64,000 bases of DNA from Lachnospiraceae bacterium (GCA_017527205.1 JAFXQK010000060.1:88234-152233), one strand, 5' to 3'. Counted from the stretch's first letter, positions 33,401-43,406 are shown. Translations and numbers: made by a program. The notes: generated by a model from the sequence alone, not told the origin.

Positions 33401-35539
33401 GTGCAGAAGCAAAAGCCACGAAAATTTAGCAAAACCAGTCAAAAAAAGGTCCTGGTACTATTCTTTTTAGTGCTAGCGGCCTTTATATTTCTTTTTGCGA
33501 GAATTGTTTGGCTGATTCAAAACAATGAAACGGAGTATCAGAAGCAGGTATTGTCCCAGAGATCCTATGATTCCCGGACGCTGCCGGCGAGACGCGGGGA
33601 CATTGTAGACTCCAAGGGCGTTAAGCTTGCAACCTGTGAAAAGGTTTACAATCTTGTCGTTGATGCCTCTGTCATGACAACAAAGGAAGGAAAGTACGTA
33701 GAACCCACGTTGACTGCTTTGGATCAATGCTTTCCACAGTTAGATACCAACGAGATTCGGTCATTTGTGAAACAAAATCCGGGAAATCAGTGGCACGTGG
33801 TTCTGAAAAAACTGACCTTTGATGAGATCAGTGAGTTCAAAGCCCTGCAGAGTGAAAACAAGGAAATCAAGGGCATTTGGTTCGAAGAAGAATTCCGAAG
33901 AATCTATCCTGGCGGAAGCTTGGCGGCGGACGTTATCGGATTTACCAGAACGGACAACCACGGTTTGTATGGATTGGAGGAGTATTACAACAAGGAATTA
34001 AATGGCGTAGACGGCAGAACCTATGGCTATCTGGATGATGACCTGAATTTACAGAAAACCGTAAAGCCGGCAGTAGATGGATACACCATCCATAGTACTC
34101 TGGACGTTAACGTGCAATCCATTGTGGAAAAATATCTGAAAAAATTCAATGAGGAGCACAAGGACCATTACCATCAGGGAAATGGCGCGGAGAATCTTGG
34201 ATGCATCGTCATGGAGGTCAATACGGGAAACATTCTGGCGATGGCAAGCTATCCGACCTTTGACCTAAACAACACGAAGGACCTGAGCGCACTTTTAGGA
34301 AGCGTGCAGGTGGAACAGGTGGATAAGGAAAACGGATATTTCGAGATTAAGAAGACGGGTAAGTATATCAATCAGGAGCTTCTCGACGAAATGACGGACG
34401 AGGAGATATTGACCAATTTGAATTATCTTTGGAAAAACTATTGCATCACGAGCTCTTACGAGCCGGGATCCACGTTTAAACCGTTTACCGTGGCCGCTGC
34501 CCTGGAGACGGATTCCATTTCACCGGATTCCTATTATGAATGCCTGGGTTCCTGGCAGGTGGGCCCTCACAACATTCACTGCCATAACAGATATGGTGAT
34601 GGCGTGATCAGTCTGAAGTCCGCAGTGGCGCAGTCCTGTAACGTTGCCATGATGAAGATTGCAACGACCATGGGCGCAGAGAAATTTAGTAAGTTCCAGC
34701 AGGCCTTCAATTTTGGCTTAAAGACGAACATTGATCTTGCAGGCGAGGCGAGGACCGCTGATTTCCTGAGAAGCGCCGACGAGATGGATCCTTCGGATTT
34801 GGCAACCTACAGCTTTGGTCAGAACTTTAACGTGACAATGATTCAGCTGGCGACGGGATTCTGTTCCCTGATCAATGGCGGATACTATTATGAGCCGCAC
34901 ATGGTATCGAAGATTACGAATACCAGCGGTGTAACCGTAAAAAGCATTGAACCTCGCGTTCTTAAGCAAACCATTTCTGCTTCGACGTCTGCCCTGATTC
35001 GAGAGTATTGTCAGGCGGTAGTTACGGAGGGAACTGGTAAGGCGGCACGGCCTGCCGGCTATATGATTGGAGGCAAGACGGGAACGGCACAGACCTATCC
35101 CCGAGACGGAAATGACTTCGTTGTATCCTTTATCGGATTTGCTCCGGTAGATGATCCGCAGATTCTGGTGTATGTTGTTGTGGACAGAGTCAATGAAGGC
35201 AAGCAGGACAACGTAGGCTACGCGAGAGAAATTGTCCGCAATATTTTCACGGAGGTTCTTCCCTATGAAAACATCTTTATGACGGAGGAACTGAGTGCGA
35301 AGGAGCAGAAGGAATTAGAGGATCGTAAGCTGGAGAACACCTTGCAATATGGTAAGGCGATGGAGAATCCTGAGAGCACGGAAACACCGCAGGAGACGGA
35401 GCAGGAGAAGGATCCTGTGTGGAAGAGCTTTCCGATTGATCCTGCCACGGGATATCGCAAGGATCCTAATACGGGAGAACTTCTGGATCCGGATACGGGT
35501 GACCCGATTAACAGTACCATGAAAGTCATTGATTTCTAA
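33401..35539 (+). CDS. Septal class B penicillin-binding protein (FtsI/Pbp2B type)
   Basis: 712 residues: cytoplasmic tail, one membrane anchor (VLVLFFLVLAAFIFLFARIV), PBP dimerisation region, then a transpeptidase domain with SxxK in YEPGSTFKPF, SCN in AQSCNVAM and KTG in GGKTGTAQ. It cross-links peptidoglycan at the septum. The C-terminal ~100 residues lack PASTA domains and are polar, ending in DPxTGx-like repeats (PIDPATGYRKDPNTGELLDP). The GTG start at 33401 lies 5 bp after ftsL. Confidence 0.93.
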   Translation: MQKQKPRKFSKTSQKKVLVLFFLVLAAFIFLFARIVWLIQNNETEYQKQVLSQRSYDSRTLPARRGDIVDSKGVKLATCEKVYNLVVDASVMTTKEGKYVEPTLTALDQCFPQLDTNEIRSFVKQNPGNQWHVVLKKLTFDEISEFKALQSENKEIKGIWFEEEFRRIYPGGSLAADVIGFTRTDNHGLYGLEEYYNKELNGVDGRTYGYLDDDLNLQKTVKPAVDGYTIHSTLDVNVQSIVEKYLKKFNEEHKDHYHQGNGAENLGCIVMEVNTGNILAMASYPTFDLNNTKDLSALLGSVQVEQVDKENGYFEIKKTGKYINQELLDEMTDEEILTNLNYLWKNYCITSSYEPGSTFKPFTVAAALETDSISPDSYYECLGSWQVGPHNIHCHNRYGDGVISLKSAVAQSCNVAMMKIATTMGAEKFSKFQQAFNFGLKTNIDLAGEARTADFLRSADEMDPSDLATYSFGQNFNVTMIQLATGFCSLINGGYYYEPHMVSKITNTSGVTVKSIEPRVLKQTISASTSALIREYCQAVVTEGTGKAARPAGYMIGGKTGTAQTYPRDGNDFVVSFIGFAPVDDPQILVYVVVDRVNEGKQDNVGYAREIVRNIFTEVLPYENIFMTEELSAKEQKELEDRKLENTLQYGKAMENPESTETPQETEQEKDPVWKSFPIDPATGYRKDPNTGELLDPDTGDPINSTMKVIDF

Positions 35540-35560
35540 GAATATCCATAGTTAGGGCAT

Positions 35561-35609
35561 AACCTCATAAAGACGGGAATACAGATAATTGATCCCCTTT
35601 TATGAGGTT
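35561..35609 (+). promoter_or_regulatory. Hairpin that would mask the ribosome-binding site of the second PBP gene
   Basis: AACCTCATAAA (35561-35571) is exactly complementary to 35599-35609, with a 27-nt loop. The downstream arm contains the GAGG (35604-35607) that is the only good ribosome-binding site for the ATG at 35614. Pairing would hide it. TTTT follows the arm, so weak termination is an alternative reading. Confidence 0.7.
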
Positions 35610-35613
35610 TTCC

Positions 35614-37407
35614 ATGTCAGGACGGAAGGAAAAAGATCTTGATTTTTTACACAGTAGCCTGCGGTTTCATCACCGGAAGAAGATAACGATCACGGCATTT
35701 TTGTTGATTGGCGCTTGTATCTTTTTGATTGGCAGACTGACGCATTTTATGATTTTTTGTTCTGAGCACTACGCGGAGGCGGCGAGAGAACTTCATGAGC
35801 GGGAGCGAACGATCAAGGCCGCCAGAGGAAGAATTCTGGATCGAGATGGCAATGTTCTTGCAGACAATCGAACCGTTTGTACAATCTCCGTCATTTATCA
35901 TCAGGTCAAGGATCGTGAGGAGGTCATTCGTGTTCTTTGCAGGGAGCTTGATCTGTCGGAGGAATATGTCCGAAAGCGCGTGGAGAAACGATCCTCCATG
36001 GAGCGGATCAAAAGCAACGTGGATAAGAAAATCGGTGATCGCATTCGAGAGTATGACCTCCCTGGGGTCAAGGTGGATGAGGATTATAAACGGTATTATC
36101 CTTATGGAGAGCTGGCGAGCAAGGTCCTCGGATTTACCGGCGCGGACAATCAAGGGATTTTAGGCTTGGAAGTGAAGTATGAAGAATATCTTCAAGGAAC
36201 TAAGGGACAGATCCTGACGATGACGGATGCCAAAGGCATTGAAGTGGAGCGAGAAGGGGAACGAAGAGTTGAACCAATTGCCGGCATGGATTTGGTGACC
36301 AGTCTGGACGTCAATATTCAGACCTATGCTACGCAGCTTGCAAAGCAGGCGTATCTGACCAAAGAAGCGCAAAGCGTTTCCATTATGGTAATGAACGTAA
36401 AAACCGGGGAATTGCTCAGTATGGTCAATTATCCCGAATTTGATTTGAATGATCCCTATGCGTTGGATGATGGTAATACTGAGGCGCAAAACGGGGTTGT
36501 GATGCAGGAATTGCTAAATGCGAAATGGAGAAATGGCTGCATCAATGATACCTATGAGCCCGGATCGACATTTAAAATCATCACTGCCGCGGCGGGACTG
36601 GAGGCTGGTGTCGTGACAACGGATAGCAGCTTTTATTGCCCGGGTTATGTTGTCGTTGATGACCGAAGAATTCGATGCCATAAGATCGCGGGACATGGAA
36701 GTCAGGATTTTGTCCATGCCGTCATGAATTCCTGCAATCCGGCCTTTGTAACGCTGGGACTTCGCATAGGTGCGGAAAAGTATTATGAGTATTTTGAAAA
36801 ATTCTGCTTAAAGAAAAAAACGGGAATTGACCTGCCGGGAGAGGCCGGAACGATCATGCATCCATTGGAACACATGGGAAACGTGGAGCTGGCAACCGTA
36901 TCCTTTGGGCAATCCTTTCAGATCACGCCTCTGCAACTGTTATGCACGGCGGCCTCCATCGTAAATGGCGGGGTAAGGGTAACGCCACATTTTGGAATTA
37001 AGGCGATCAATTCCGCTACGGGTGAGGAAAGAGAATTTTCTTATCCTGTCACGGAAGGGATTGTCTCCCCGAAAACCAGTGAGACCATGCGATATATGTT
37101 GGAGAAGGTCGTCAGTGAGGGCGGGGGAAAGAACGGTCGGGTTGAGGGGTATCGCATTGGTGGCAAAACGGCTACCAGCCAGACGCTTCCAAGGGGAAGC
37201 GGACAATATATATCGTCTTTTCTGGCCTTTGCACCCGCGAATGACCCACAGGTAATTGCCATTGCAATCATCAATCGACCCAAGGGAGCCTACTATGGCG
37301 GGCAGATTGCGGCTCCAATCCTGCGACAGCTTTATGAAAATATACTTCCTTATTTAGGAATTATGCGTTATACTATTCAGGAGGGTGAATCACCCTTGTT
37401 GGATTGA
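35614..37407 (+). CDS. Class B penicillin-binding protein, SpoVD/FtsI-like
   Basis: 597 residues with one N-terminal membrane span (ITITAFLLIGACIFLIGRL), dimerisation domain, and transpeptidase domain: YEPGSTFKII, NSCNPAF, and GGKTATSQ in place of KTGT. Without PASTA domains it differs from Bacillus SpoVD, but the tandem with a septal PBP in this cluster is typical for a SpoVD/FtsI pair in clostridia. Spore cortex or septal synthesis is therefore possible. ATG 35614 is preferred (GAGG 6 nt upstream); an in-frame ATG at 35602 has none. Confidence 0.88.
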   Translation: MSGRKEKDLDFLHSSLRFHHRKKITITAFLLIGACIFLIGRLTHFMIFCSEHYAEAARELHERERTIKAARGRILDRDGNVLADNRTVCTISVIYHQVKDREEVIRVLCRELDLSEEYVRKRVEKRSSMERIKSNVDKKIGDRIREYDLPGVKVDEDYKRYYPYGELASKVLGFTGADNQGILGLEVKYEEYLQGTKGQILTMTDAKGIEVEREGERRVEPIAGMDLVTSLDVNIQTYATQLAKQAYLTKEAQSVSIMVMNVKTGELLSMVNYPEFDLNDPYALDDGNTEAQNGVVMQELLNAKWRNGCINDTYEPGSTFKIITAAAGLEAGVVTTDSSFYCPGYVVVDDRRIRCHKIAGHGSQDFVHAVMNSCNPAFVTLGLRIGAEKYYEYFEKFCLKKKTGIDLPGEAGTIMHPLEHMGNVELATVSFGQSFQITPLQLLCTAASIVNGGVRVTPHFGIKAINSATGEEREFSYPVTEGIVSPKTSETMRYMLEKVVSEGGGKNGRVEGYRIGGKTATSQTLPRGSGQYISSFLAFAPANDPQVIAIAIINRPKGAYYGGQIAAPILRQLYENILPYLGIMRYTIQEGESPLLD

Positions 37408-37428
37408 AGTTTTGGAGGAACAAAGAAC

Positions 37429-38796
37429 ATGTTGGAAGGACAAAAATGTCTGATCATTGGATCGGGAATCAGCGGCATTGGCGCTGCACAATTACTATCA
37501 CATTTTCATGCGGAGATTATGTTGTACGACAGCAACGAAAAACTAAGCCCAGAGGAAATAGCAGCAAAGCTTCCGAAGGGCGTGCATGCAAAATGTATCA
37601 CGGGTGAGCTTCCGGAAACGATAGAAAAGGAGACGCAGGCGTTAATTCTAAGTCCTGGCGTACCTACGGACATTCCGCTGGTAGTACGCATGAGGGAGCG
37701 TGGCGTTTTTGTGCTTGGTGAAATAGAGCTGGCGTATCTTGCAGAAAAAGGCACGGTGGCAGCCGTTACGGGTACAAATGGCAAGACCACGACGACTACG
37801 CTCTTGGGCGAGATCATGAAGGCATACTTAGGGGAAGAGAAAGCGTTTGTCGTTGGAAACATCGGAAATCCGTATACGCTGGAGGTTTTAAAGAGCACGC
37901 CAGATTCCGTGACGGTTGGAGAGCTGAGCTCTTTTCAGCTGGAAACCATTCATTCCTTCCGTCCTCACGTATCAGCCATCCTGAACGTTACGCCTGATCA
38001 CCTGAATCGTCATCATACCATGGAGGCTTATATTCAGGCGAAGGAGGCTGTTGCGAAGAATCAGACAAAGGAAGATCTTTGTGTCTTAAATTATGAAAAT
38101 GAGTACACGAGGGAGTTTGGAAAGAGATGCCCTGCAAGGCCGGTTTATTTTTCCTCCGCCAGGGAGCTGACGGAAGGGTATTTCCTGCGCGGAACCCGCA
38201 TTATTCGTAGATTCAACGGCGTAGAAACTGATTTGATGGATATTCGGAAGGATATGAACCTTGTAGGCATCCATAATGCGGAAAATGTCATGGCCGGAAT
38301 TGCCATGGCTGAAGGAATGGGCGTTCCGATGGACGTGATTCTTCGCGTCATAAAGGAGTTTAAGGCGGTAGAGCATCGAATTGAGTATGTGGCAACAAAG
38401 AAGGGCGTTATTTACTATAATGATTCCAAAGGGACGAATCCTGATGCAGCCATTCAGGGAATTAAGGCAATGGACCGCCCGACGATTCTGATCGGCGGGG
38501 GATATGATAAGCAAAATACCTATGATGAATGGATTGAGAGCTTTGACGGGAAGGTAAAATGGCTGGTTCTCATCGGTCAGACGAGGGAGAAAATCGCTGA
38601 TTGTGCGAGGGCACATGGCATCACGCAAATCAAATTTGCGGATACCTATGATGAGTGCCTGCAGCTTTGCACCTCCTTGGCAGAGCCTGGAGATGCCGTA
38701 TTGCTTTCGCCTGCCTGCGCAAGCTGGGGAATGTTCCCGAATTATGAGACGCGTGGGCGTATGTTTAAGGATTACGTAAACGCACTTCCTGATTAA
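37429..38796 (+). CDS. murD: UDP-N-acetylmuramoyl-L-alanine--D-glutamate ligase
   Basis: MurD adds D-glutamate to UDP-MurNAc-L-Ala with ATP. 455 residues: N-terminal Rossmann-like domain (CLIIGSGISGIGAAQLL), ATP loop AVTGTNGKTTTTTLLGEI, VGELSSFQLETI, ILNVTPDHLNRHHTMEAYI, AVEHRIEYV, YNDSKGTNPDAAI and LLSPACASWGMFPNYETRG. All are family motifs. Normally mraY precedes it; here it directly follows the PBP gene. Confidence 0.96.
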   Translation: MLEGQKCLIIGSGISGIGAAQLLSHFHAEIMLYDSNEKLSPEEIAAKLPKGVHAKCITGELPETIEKETQALILSPGVPTDIPLVVRMRERGVFVLGEIELAYLAEKGTVAAVTGTNGKTTTTTLLGEIMKAYLGEEKAFVVGNIGNPYTLEVLKSTPDSVTVGELSSFQLETIHSFRPHVSAILNVTPDHLNRHHTMEAYIQAKEAVAKNQTKEDLCVLNYENEYTREFGKRCPARPVYFSSARELTEGYFLRGTRIIRRFNGVETDLMDIRKDMNLVGIHNAENVMAGIAMAEGMGVPMDVILRVIKEFKAVEHRIEYVATKKGVIYYNDSKGTNPDAAIQGIKAMDRPTILIGGGYDKQNTYDEWIESFDGKVKWLVLIGQTREKIADCARAHGITQIKFADTYDECLQLCTSLAEPGDAVLLSPACASWGMFPNYETRGRMFKDYVNALPD

Positions 38797-38808
38797 CAAG
38801 GAGTTCAC

Positions 38809-39969
38809 ATGGCAACGGAAAACTATGAAAGAATAAAAGGAAAAACAGAACATCATTCGGACGTCAGCCTTTGGTTTGCACTCCTATTTCTGCTGGGCTT
38901 TGGACTGGTTATGATCTATTCGGCCAGCTCCTACACGGCTTTCTCGGACTATGGGGATCAGATGTATTATCTGAAAAGGCAGGCCGTGGCAGTAGGACTT
39001 GGTCTGATCGCCATGCTAGTCGTATCCAGAATTCCCTATCATTTTTGGGAGCGCTTTTCCGTGCTTGGCGTTTTGGCTTCGGCTGTTTTGATTTGTTTGG
39101 TCAAGACGCCGCTGGGCGTAGAATCTCATGGCGCAAGACGATGGATTAAGACAGGTATTCCTGGATTTAATCTTCAGCCTGCCGAGGTTACAAAGCTGGC
39201 CATCATCCTGTTTTTGGCAGTGCTGATATGCAAGATGGGATCGGCAATTCGGACTTGGAAGGGCTTGGGCATAATGATAGCTCCTCCGTTTCTTTTGTTT
39301 TTGATGATTTGGAAAATTACGAATAACATGAGTTCGGCATTGATCGTCATGGCAATTGCGGCAATTATGGTTTTTGTGGCAAGCCCCGATTATAAAAAGT
39401 TTGTCTTGCTGGCAATTTTTGCAATTGCGGCGGCAATTGGACTTGTCCTGCTGATCAAGTATACCGACATTCTCGGAAGCTTCCGGGCAGGCAGAATTCG
39501 CGTGTGGCTGGATCCCGAAAGTGATCCGGATGACAAGGGTTTCCAGACCCTGCAGGCACTCTATGCCATCGGCAGTGGCGGCATTCGAGGGAAGGGGCTT
39601 GGACAGAGCATGCAAAAGCTTTCCTTTCTGCCAGAGTCGCAGAATGACATGATTTTCTCCATTATTTGCGAGGAATTGGGACTGCTCGGTGCGGCTTCCA
39701 TTATGTTGATGTTTACAATCCTCATTTGGAGAATGATGATTATAGCGAACAATGCCACGGATCTGTTTGGCGGAATGCTGGTTTCAGGCGTAATTGCACA
39801 TATCGCGGTACAGGCCATTTTGAACGTAGCCGTGGTGACTAACACCATTCCGAATACAGGTATATCACTACCCTTTATCAGTTATGGAGGGTCCTCGGTA
39901 ATTTTCTTGTTGATAGAGATGGGATTGGTCTTTAGCGTTGCCAGGGGCATTGAATACCGAGGAAATTAA
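38809..39969 (+). CDS. ftsW: SEDS glycosyltransferase FtsW
   Basis: 386 residues with about ten membrane spans. FtsW polymerises lipid II into glycan strands together with its PBP. Signatures: MIYSASSYTAF at the first span, GVESHGARRWIKTGIPGFNLQPAEVTKLAII (containing the conserved glutamate region), QALYAIGSGGIRGKGLG, LPESQNDMIFSIICEELG and TGISLPFISYGGSSVI. Its location between murD and murA supports FtsW over RodA. Confidence 0.94.
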   Translation: MATENYERIKGKTEHHSDVSLWFALLFLLGFGLVMIYSASSYTAFSDYGDQMYYLKRQAVAVGLGLIAMLVVSRIPYHFWERFSVLGVLASAVLICLVKTPLGVESHGARRWIKTGIPGFNLQPAEVTKLAIILFLAVLICKMGSAIRTWKGLGIMIAPPFLLFLMIWKITNNMSSALIVMAIAAIMVFVASPDYKKFVLLAIFAIAAAIGLVLLIKYTDILGSFRAGRIRVWLDPESDPDDKGFQTLQALYAIGSGGIRGKGLGQSMQKLSFLPESQNDMIFSIICEELGLLGAASIMLMFTILIWRMMIIANNATDLFGGMLVSGVIAHIAVQAILNVAVVTNTIPNTGISLPFISYGGSSVIFLLIEMGLVFSVARGIEYRGN

Positions 39970-40037
39970 ACAAAAGTCAAGCTACCATTAGAAGCGCGCC
40001 TACATAGAATAGAATAATTGAAGCCTACAGGTGTGAA

Positions 40038-41291
40038 ATGGATTCTATTCGCGTGCAAGGCATGGCCCCATTGCAGGGGAAGGTAAAGATTCAAGGCTCA
40101 AAAAATGCGGCGTTGCCTATTTTGGCTGCAAGCCTGCTGATAGAAGGACAGGTACTTTTGGAAAATGTACCTAAGATTTCGGATGTCTATGGGATGCTTC
40201 ATATTTTGGAGGAGCTGGGCTGCCACGTGAGATGGGAGCGTGAGCTGCTAAGAGTTGATTCTAGAAGGGCAAAACTTGGGGGAATCTCTGCGGAGCTTGC
40301 CAAAAGCATGCGTTCTTCCATCTTTTTGTTGGGGCCAATGCTCTCAAGATTTCATGAGGTGACGATGGAATATCCTGGGGGCTGCGTGATCGGAAAACGA
40401 CCGATTGACTTGCATCTGGAGGCACTTCGGAGGATGGGAGTTCAATTCGTTGACGAAAATGGTCAATTAAGGGCTTCCGTAAAGGCGCTTCATCCGGCAG
40501 CTTTGGAATTGCCCTTTCCAAGCGTTGGAGCGACGGAGAACGTCATCATGGCAGCCGTTAAAACGGAAGGAGTGACCCTTCTACGTGGCGCTGCCAGAGA
40601 ACCGGAGGTGCAGGTCCTTTGTGAGTTCTTGAACTCTTGTGGGGCATCCATTCTGGGAATCGGTACAAATTTCTTAAGAATTGAAGGGGTAAGGCATCTT
40701 CGGGAAACGAGGTTTCGAATCCCGTCAGACCGCATTGTCGCAGGGACGTATCTTCTAGCGGGATTTTCCTGCGGGGGAAGCATGTTTTTAGAGGAAGCTC
40801 CCCTACGTCACATGGAGGCTGTTTGTTCCGTCGCACAGAAAATGGGAGCAACCCTGACTGTTTCGGAAAACGGTATTTATGCACAATTTCCTGAACGGGC
40901 AGGGGAACTGCCACTCGTTAGGACGAATATCTATCCAGGCTTCCCGACGGACCTGCAATCCGTCCTTTTGGCGGTGCGCTGTACGGGAAGGGGGAAGACG
41001 CTGGTGCAGGAAAACATTTTTGAAAATCGTTTTCGCATTATAGATGAGTTGAAGAAAATGGGCGCATGCTTCCGGATGGTCAATGAACGAGAGGTTGAGG
41101 TGACGGGCGTGCCAAAGCTTTTGGGGGCAAGCATGGAAGCGAGAGAGCTGCGCGGAGGCGCGGCATTGGTGGTTGCAGCGCTTGGCGCAAAAGGGGAATC
41201 TAGAATTTCTGGTCGCAGGTTCATTGACCGGGGATATGAGAATATATGCAGGGATCTGAGAGAACTAGGAGCGAGGATAGTCAGTGAATAA
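40038..41291 (+). CDS. murA: UDP-N-acetylglucosamine 1-carboxyvinyltransferase
   Basis: MurA transfers enolpyruvate from PEP to UDP-GlcNAc, the first committed wall step. 417 residues: GSKNAALPILAASLL with the conserved Lys/Asn, RSSIFLLGPMLSRF, PGGCVIGKRPIDLHL with the cysteine targeted by fosfomycin, SVGATENVIMAA, RIPSDRIVAGTYL and YPGFPTDLQSVLLA. It lies where murG is usually found. The next gene begins 8 bp before its end. Confidence 0.95.
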   Translation: MDSIRVQGMAPLQGKVKIQGSKNAALPILAASLLIEGQVLLENVPKISDVYGMLHILEELGCHVRWERELLRVDSRRAKLGGISAELAKSMRSSIFLLGPMLSRFHEVTMEYPGGCVIGKRPIDLHLEALRRMGVQFVDENGQLRASVKALHPAALELPFPSVGATENVIMAAVKTEGVTLLRGAAREPEVQVLCEFLNSCGASILGIGTNFLRIEGVRHLRETRFRIPSDRIVAGTYLLAGFSCGGSMFLEEAPLRHMEAVCSVAQKMGATLTVSENGIYAQFPERAGELPLVRTNIYPGFPTDLQSVLLAVRCTGRGKTLVQENIFENRFRIIDELKKMGACFRMVNEREVEVTGVPKLLGASMEARELRGGAALVVAALGAKGESRISGRRFIDRGYENICRDLRELGARIVSE

Positions 41292-42012
41292 GCGAAGGAA
41301 ATGGAGCATTATACTGATTGTGGTCTTGATTTTGATCGCCGCGGCACTGTGGGCAGGAAACTACATGCTCAAAAAGTATCACGTGGAGAACGTTTACGTT
41401 GACGGTAATCTACACTATTCGGATGATGAGATCAAGGCAATGATCATGGGAGGAGTATTGGGAGACAATTCTCTGTATTTGTCCTATAAATATAAAAATT
41501 GGGAGGCAAAGAACATACCGTTCATCGATGCAATTACCGTAGAAAATTTGTCTCCCGAAACGATTAAAATAACGGTGTATGAGAAGGCGTTGGCTGGATT
41601 CATCAAATATTTGGATGCATTTATGTACTTTGACAAGGATGGATATTTGATTGAAAATTCCAGCGTGAGAACGGCGGGAATTCCGCAGATTACAGGCTTG
41701 TCCTTTTCCTATGCGGTTTTGGGACAACCTCTTCCCGTTGAGGACGAAAGAGTGTTCGGCGATATTTTGACCATTACGAAGCTATTGAAAAAATACGAAT
41801 TGTCTGCTGACAAGATTCAATTTGAAAATGGAAACGTTGTTTTGCATTTTGGTGAGGTGAGGATCGCGTTGGGCAATGAGCGAAGCAGATTGGAAAATAA
41901 AATTATGAATTTACCTGAGTTTATGAAAAATCTCGCGGGGAAAAACGGAGTGCTTCACATGGAAACTTATGACGAGACACATGGTAATTACGTATTCAAA
42001 CCGACCGAATAA
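41284..42012 (+). CDS. ftsQ: Cell division protein FtsQ/DivIB
   Basis: 242 residues: short basic N-terminus, one membrane span (WSIILIVVLILIAAALWAG), then a POTRA domain (KKYHVENVYVDGNLHYSDDEI) and FtsQ-type beta region (ITVENLSPETIKITVYEKALAGFIKY, YFDKDGYLIENS). It belongs to the trans-envelope division complex with FtsL. The GTG start overlaps murA by 8 bp. Confidence 0.9.
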   Translation: MNKRRKWSIILIVVLILIAAALWAGNYMLKKYHVENVYVDGNLHYSDDEIKAMIMGGVLGDNSLYLSYKYKNWEAKNIPFIDAITVENLSPETIKITVYEKALAGFIKYLDAFMYFDKDGYLIENSSVRTAGIPQITGLSFSYAVLGQPLPVEDERVFGDILTITKLLKKYELSADKIQFENGNVVLHFGEVRIALGNERSRLENKIMNLPEFMKNLAGKNGVLHMETYDETHGNYVFKPTE

Positions 42013-42053
42013 GTCAATAAAGGCATTATTTTTGGACTTTTACGAAAAATTAG

Positions 42054-42082
42054 TTGATTATTTCAAAAAATAATTATATGAT
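42054..42082 (+). promoter_or_regulatory. Predicted promoter upstream of ftsZ
   Basis: TTGATT (42054-42059), 17-bp spacer, TATGAT (42077-42082), about 43 bp before the TTG start of ftsZ. It would give extra ftsZ transcription independent of the MraZ-controlled promoter. Confidence 0.62.
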
Positions 42083-42124
42083 GAATAAGGTGGTTTTAGA
42101 CACAGAGAAAAGGAGGACGGACCC

Positions 42125-43336
42125 TTGATCGAGATCAACAGTAATGAAGCAGAAGCAGGAGCAAAGATAATTGTAGTAGGTGTTGGAGGAGCTGGTAACA
42201 ATGCCGTAAACAGAATGGTGGAGGAGGGGATTGACCTCGTTGACTTCATTGGAATGAATACGGATAAGCAGGCCTTGAGACTTTGTAAGGCACCCAGAAT
42301 TCTTCAGATGGGCGAAAAGCTCACCAAGGGTCTTGGAGCAGGTGCTAAGCCTGAAGTTGGTGAAATGGCAGCGGAAGAGAGCAAGGAAGAAATTGCAAGC
42401 GCTCTTGCTGGAGCTGACATGGTATTTGTAACCTGTGGTATGGGCGGTGGTACCGGTACCGGAGCTGCACCCGTAGTTGCAAAGCTGGCAAAGGATCAGG
42501 GAAGCCTTACCGTTGGCGTGGTAACCAAGCCCTTCCGTTTTGAGGCAAAGACCAGAATGAATAACGCATTGGCAGGCATCGAGCGCTTGAAGGAGAGCGT
42601 AGATACCCTGATCGTTATTCCGAATGATAAATTGTTAGAGATCGTGGACAAGCGTACCACGATGCCTGATGCGTTAAAGAAGGCTGACGAAGTATTACAG
42701 CAGGCCGTACAGGGCATTACCGATCTGATTAATGTTCCTGCCATCATCAACCTGGACTTCGCAGACGTACAGACGGCCATGAAGAACAAAGGCATTGCCC
42801 ACATTGGTATCGGCTATGGCGAGGGCGATGACAAGGCAGAAATCGCAGTAAAGATGGCTGTAGAGAGTCCTCTGCTTGAGACCTCCATTCGCGGCGCATC
42901 GGATATTATTCTGAATATCTCTGGTGACATCTCCCTGTTCGATGCGAACACGGCAGCTGGTTACATTCAGGAGATCTGCGGTGAGGAATTAAATGTCATC
43001 TTCGGTGCTAAGTATGATGAGTCCATGAAGGATTCCTGCTCCGTGACCGTAATTGCAACTGGTATCACGGATGGTCTTCAGGTGGGGGGGTTTAGTAACA
43101 CCTTCTCAAAGAAGCCGATGTTTACTCAGCCGATTGCAACCGGAATGCCTCGTGCAGGCGTAGTAACGAATCAGATGCCGAATACGGTTCCTGTTTCTCC
43201 CGTTCCCGTTCAGCAGCCCGTGGCACCCAGCAAGCCTACCATTCAGGTTTCTCAGCCGGTACATAAGCCTGTTGACTTAAAGAGTAACGTCAATGAGAAG
43301 GCATTAAAGATTCCTGATTTCCTTCAGAGAAAATAA
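42125..43336 (+). CDS. ftsZ: Cell division GTPase FtsZ
   Basis: 403 residues; polymerises at midcell with GTP. Signatures: [45 protein letters not shown] (tubulin signature), [13 protein letters not shown] and the T7 loop [16 protein letters not shown] Pro/Gln/Val-rich linker (~330-385) precedes the conserved tip KIPDFLQRK, which binds partners. The start is TTG 42125, with AAGGAGG 8 nt upstream. Confidence 0.96.
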   Translation: MIEINSNEAEAGAKIIVVGVGGAGNNAVNRMVEEGIDLVDFIGMNTDKQALRLCKAPRILQMGEKLTKGLGAGAKPEVGEMAAEESKEEIASALAGADMVFVTCGMGGGTGTGAAPVVAKLAKDQGSLTVGVVTKPFRFEAKTRMNNALAGIERLKESVDTLIVIPNDKLLEIVDKRTTMPDALKKADEVLQQAVQGITDLINVPAIINLDFADVQTAMKNKGIAHIGIGYGEGDDKAEIAVKMAVESPLLETSIRGASDIILNISGDISLFDANTAAGYIQEICGEELNVIFGAKYDESMKDSCSVTVIATGITDGLQVGGFSNTFSKKPMFTQPIATGMPRAGVVTNQMPNTVPVSPVPVQQPVAPSKPTIQVSQPVHKPVDLKSNVNEKALKIPDFLQRK

Positions 43337-43369
43337 GGAGTCAAGAGAAATTTCATTCTATGTCGATTT

Positions 43370-43406
43370 CAGCGGTAAGAAATTTTGTCTTACCGCTGTT
43401 TTTTTG
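43370..43406 (+). terminator. Rho-independent terminator after ftsZ
   Basis: 11-bp stem CAGCGGTAAGA (43370-43380) with its complement (43388-43398), 7-nt loop, then a T run. The T run overlaps the -35 element of the spoIIGA promoter. Confidence 0.93.
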
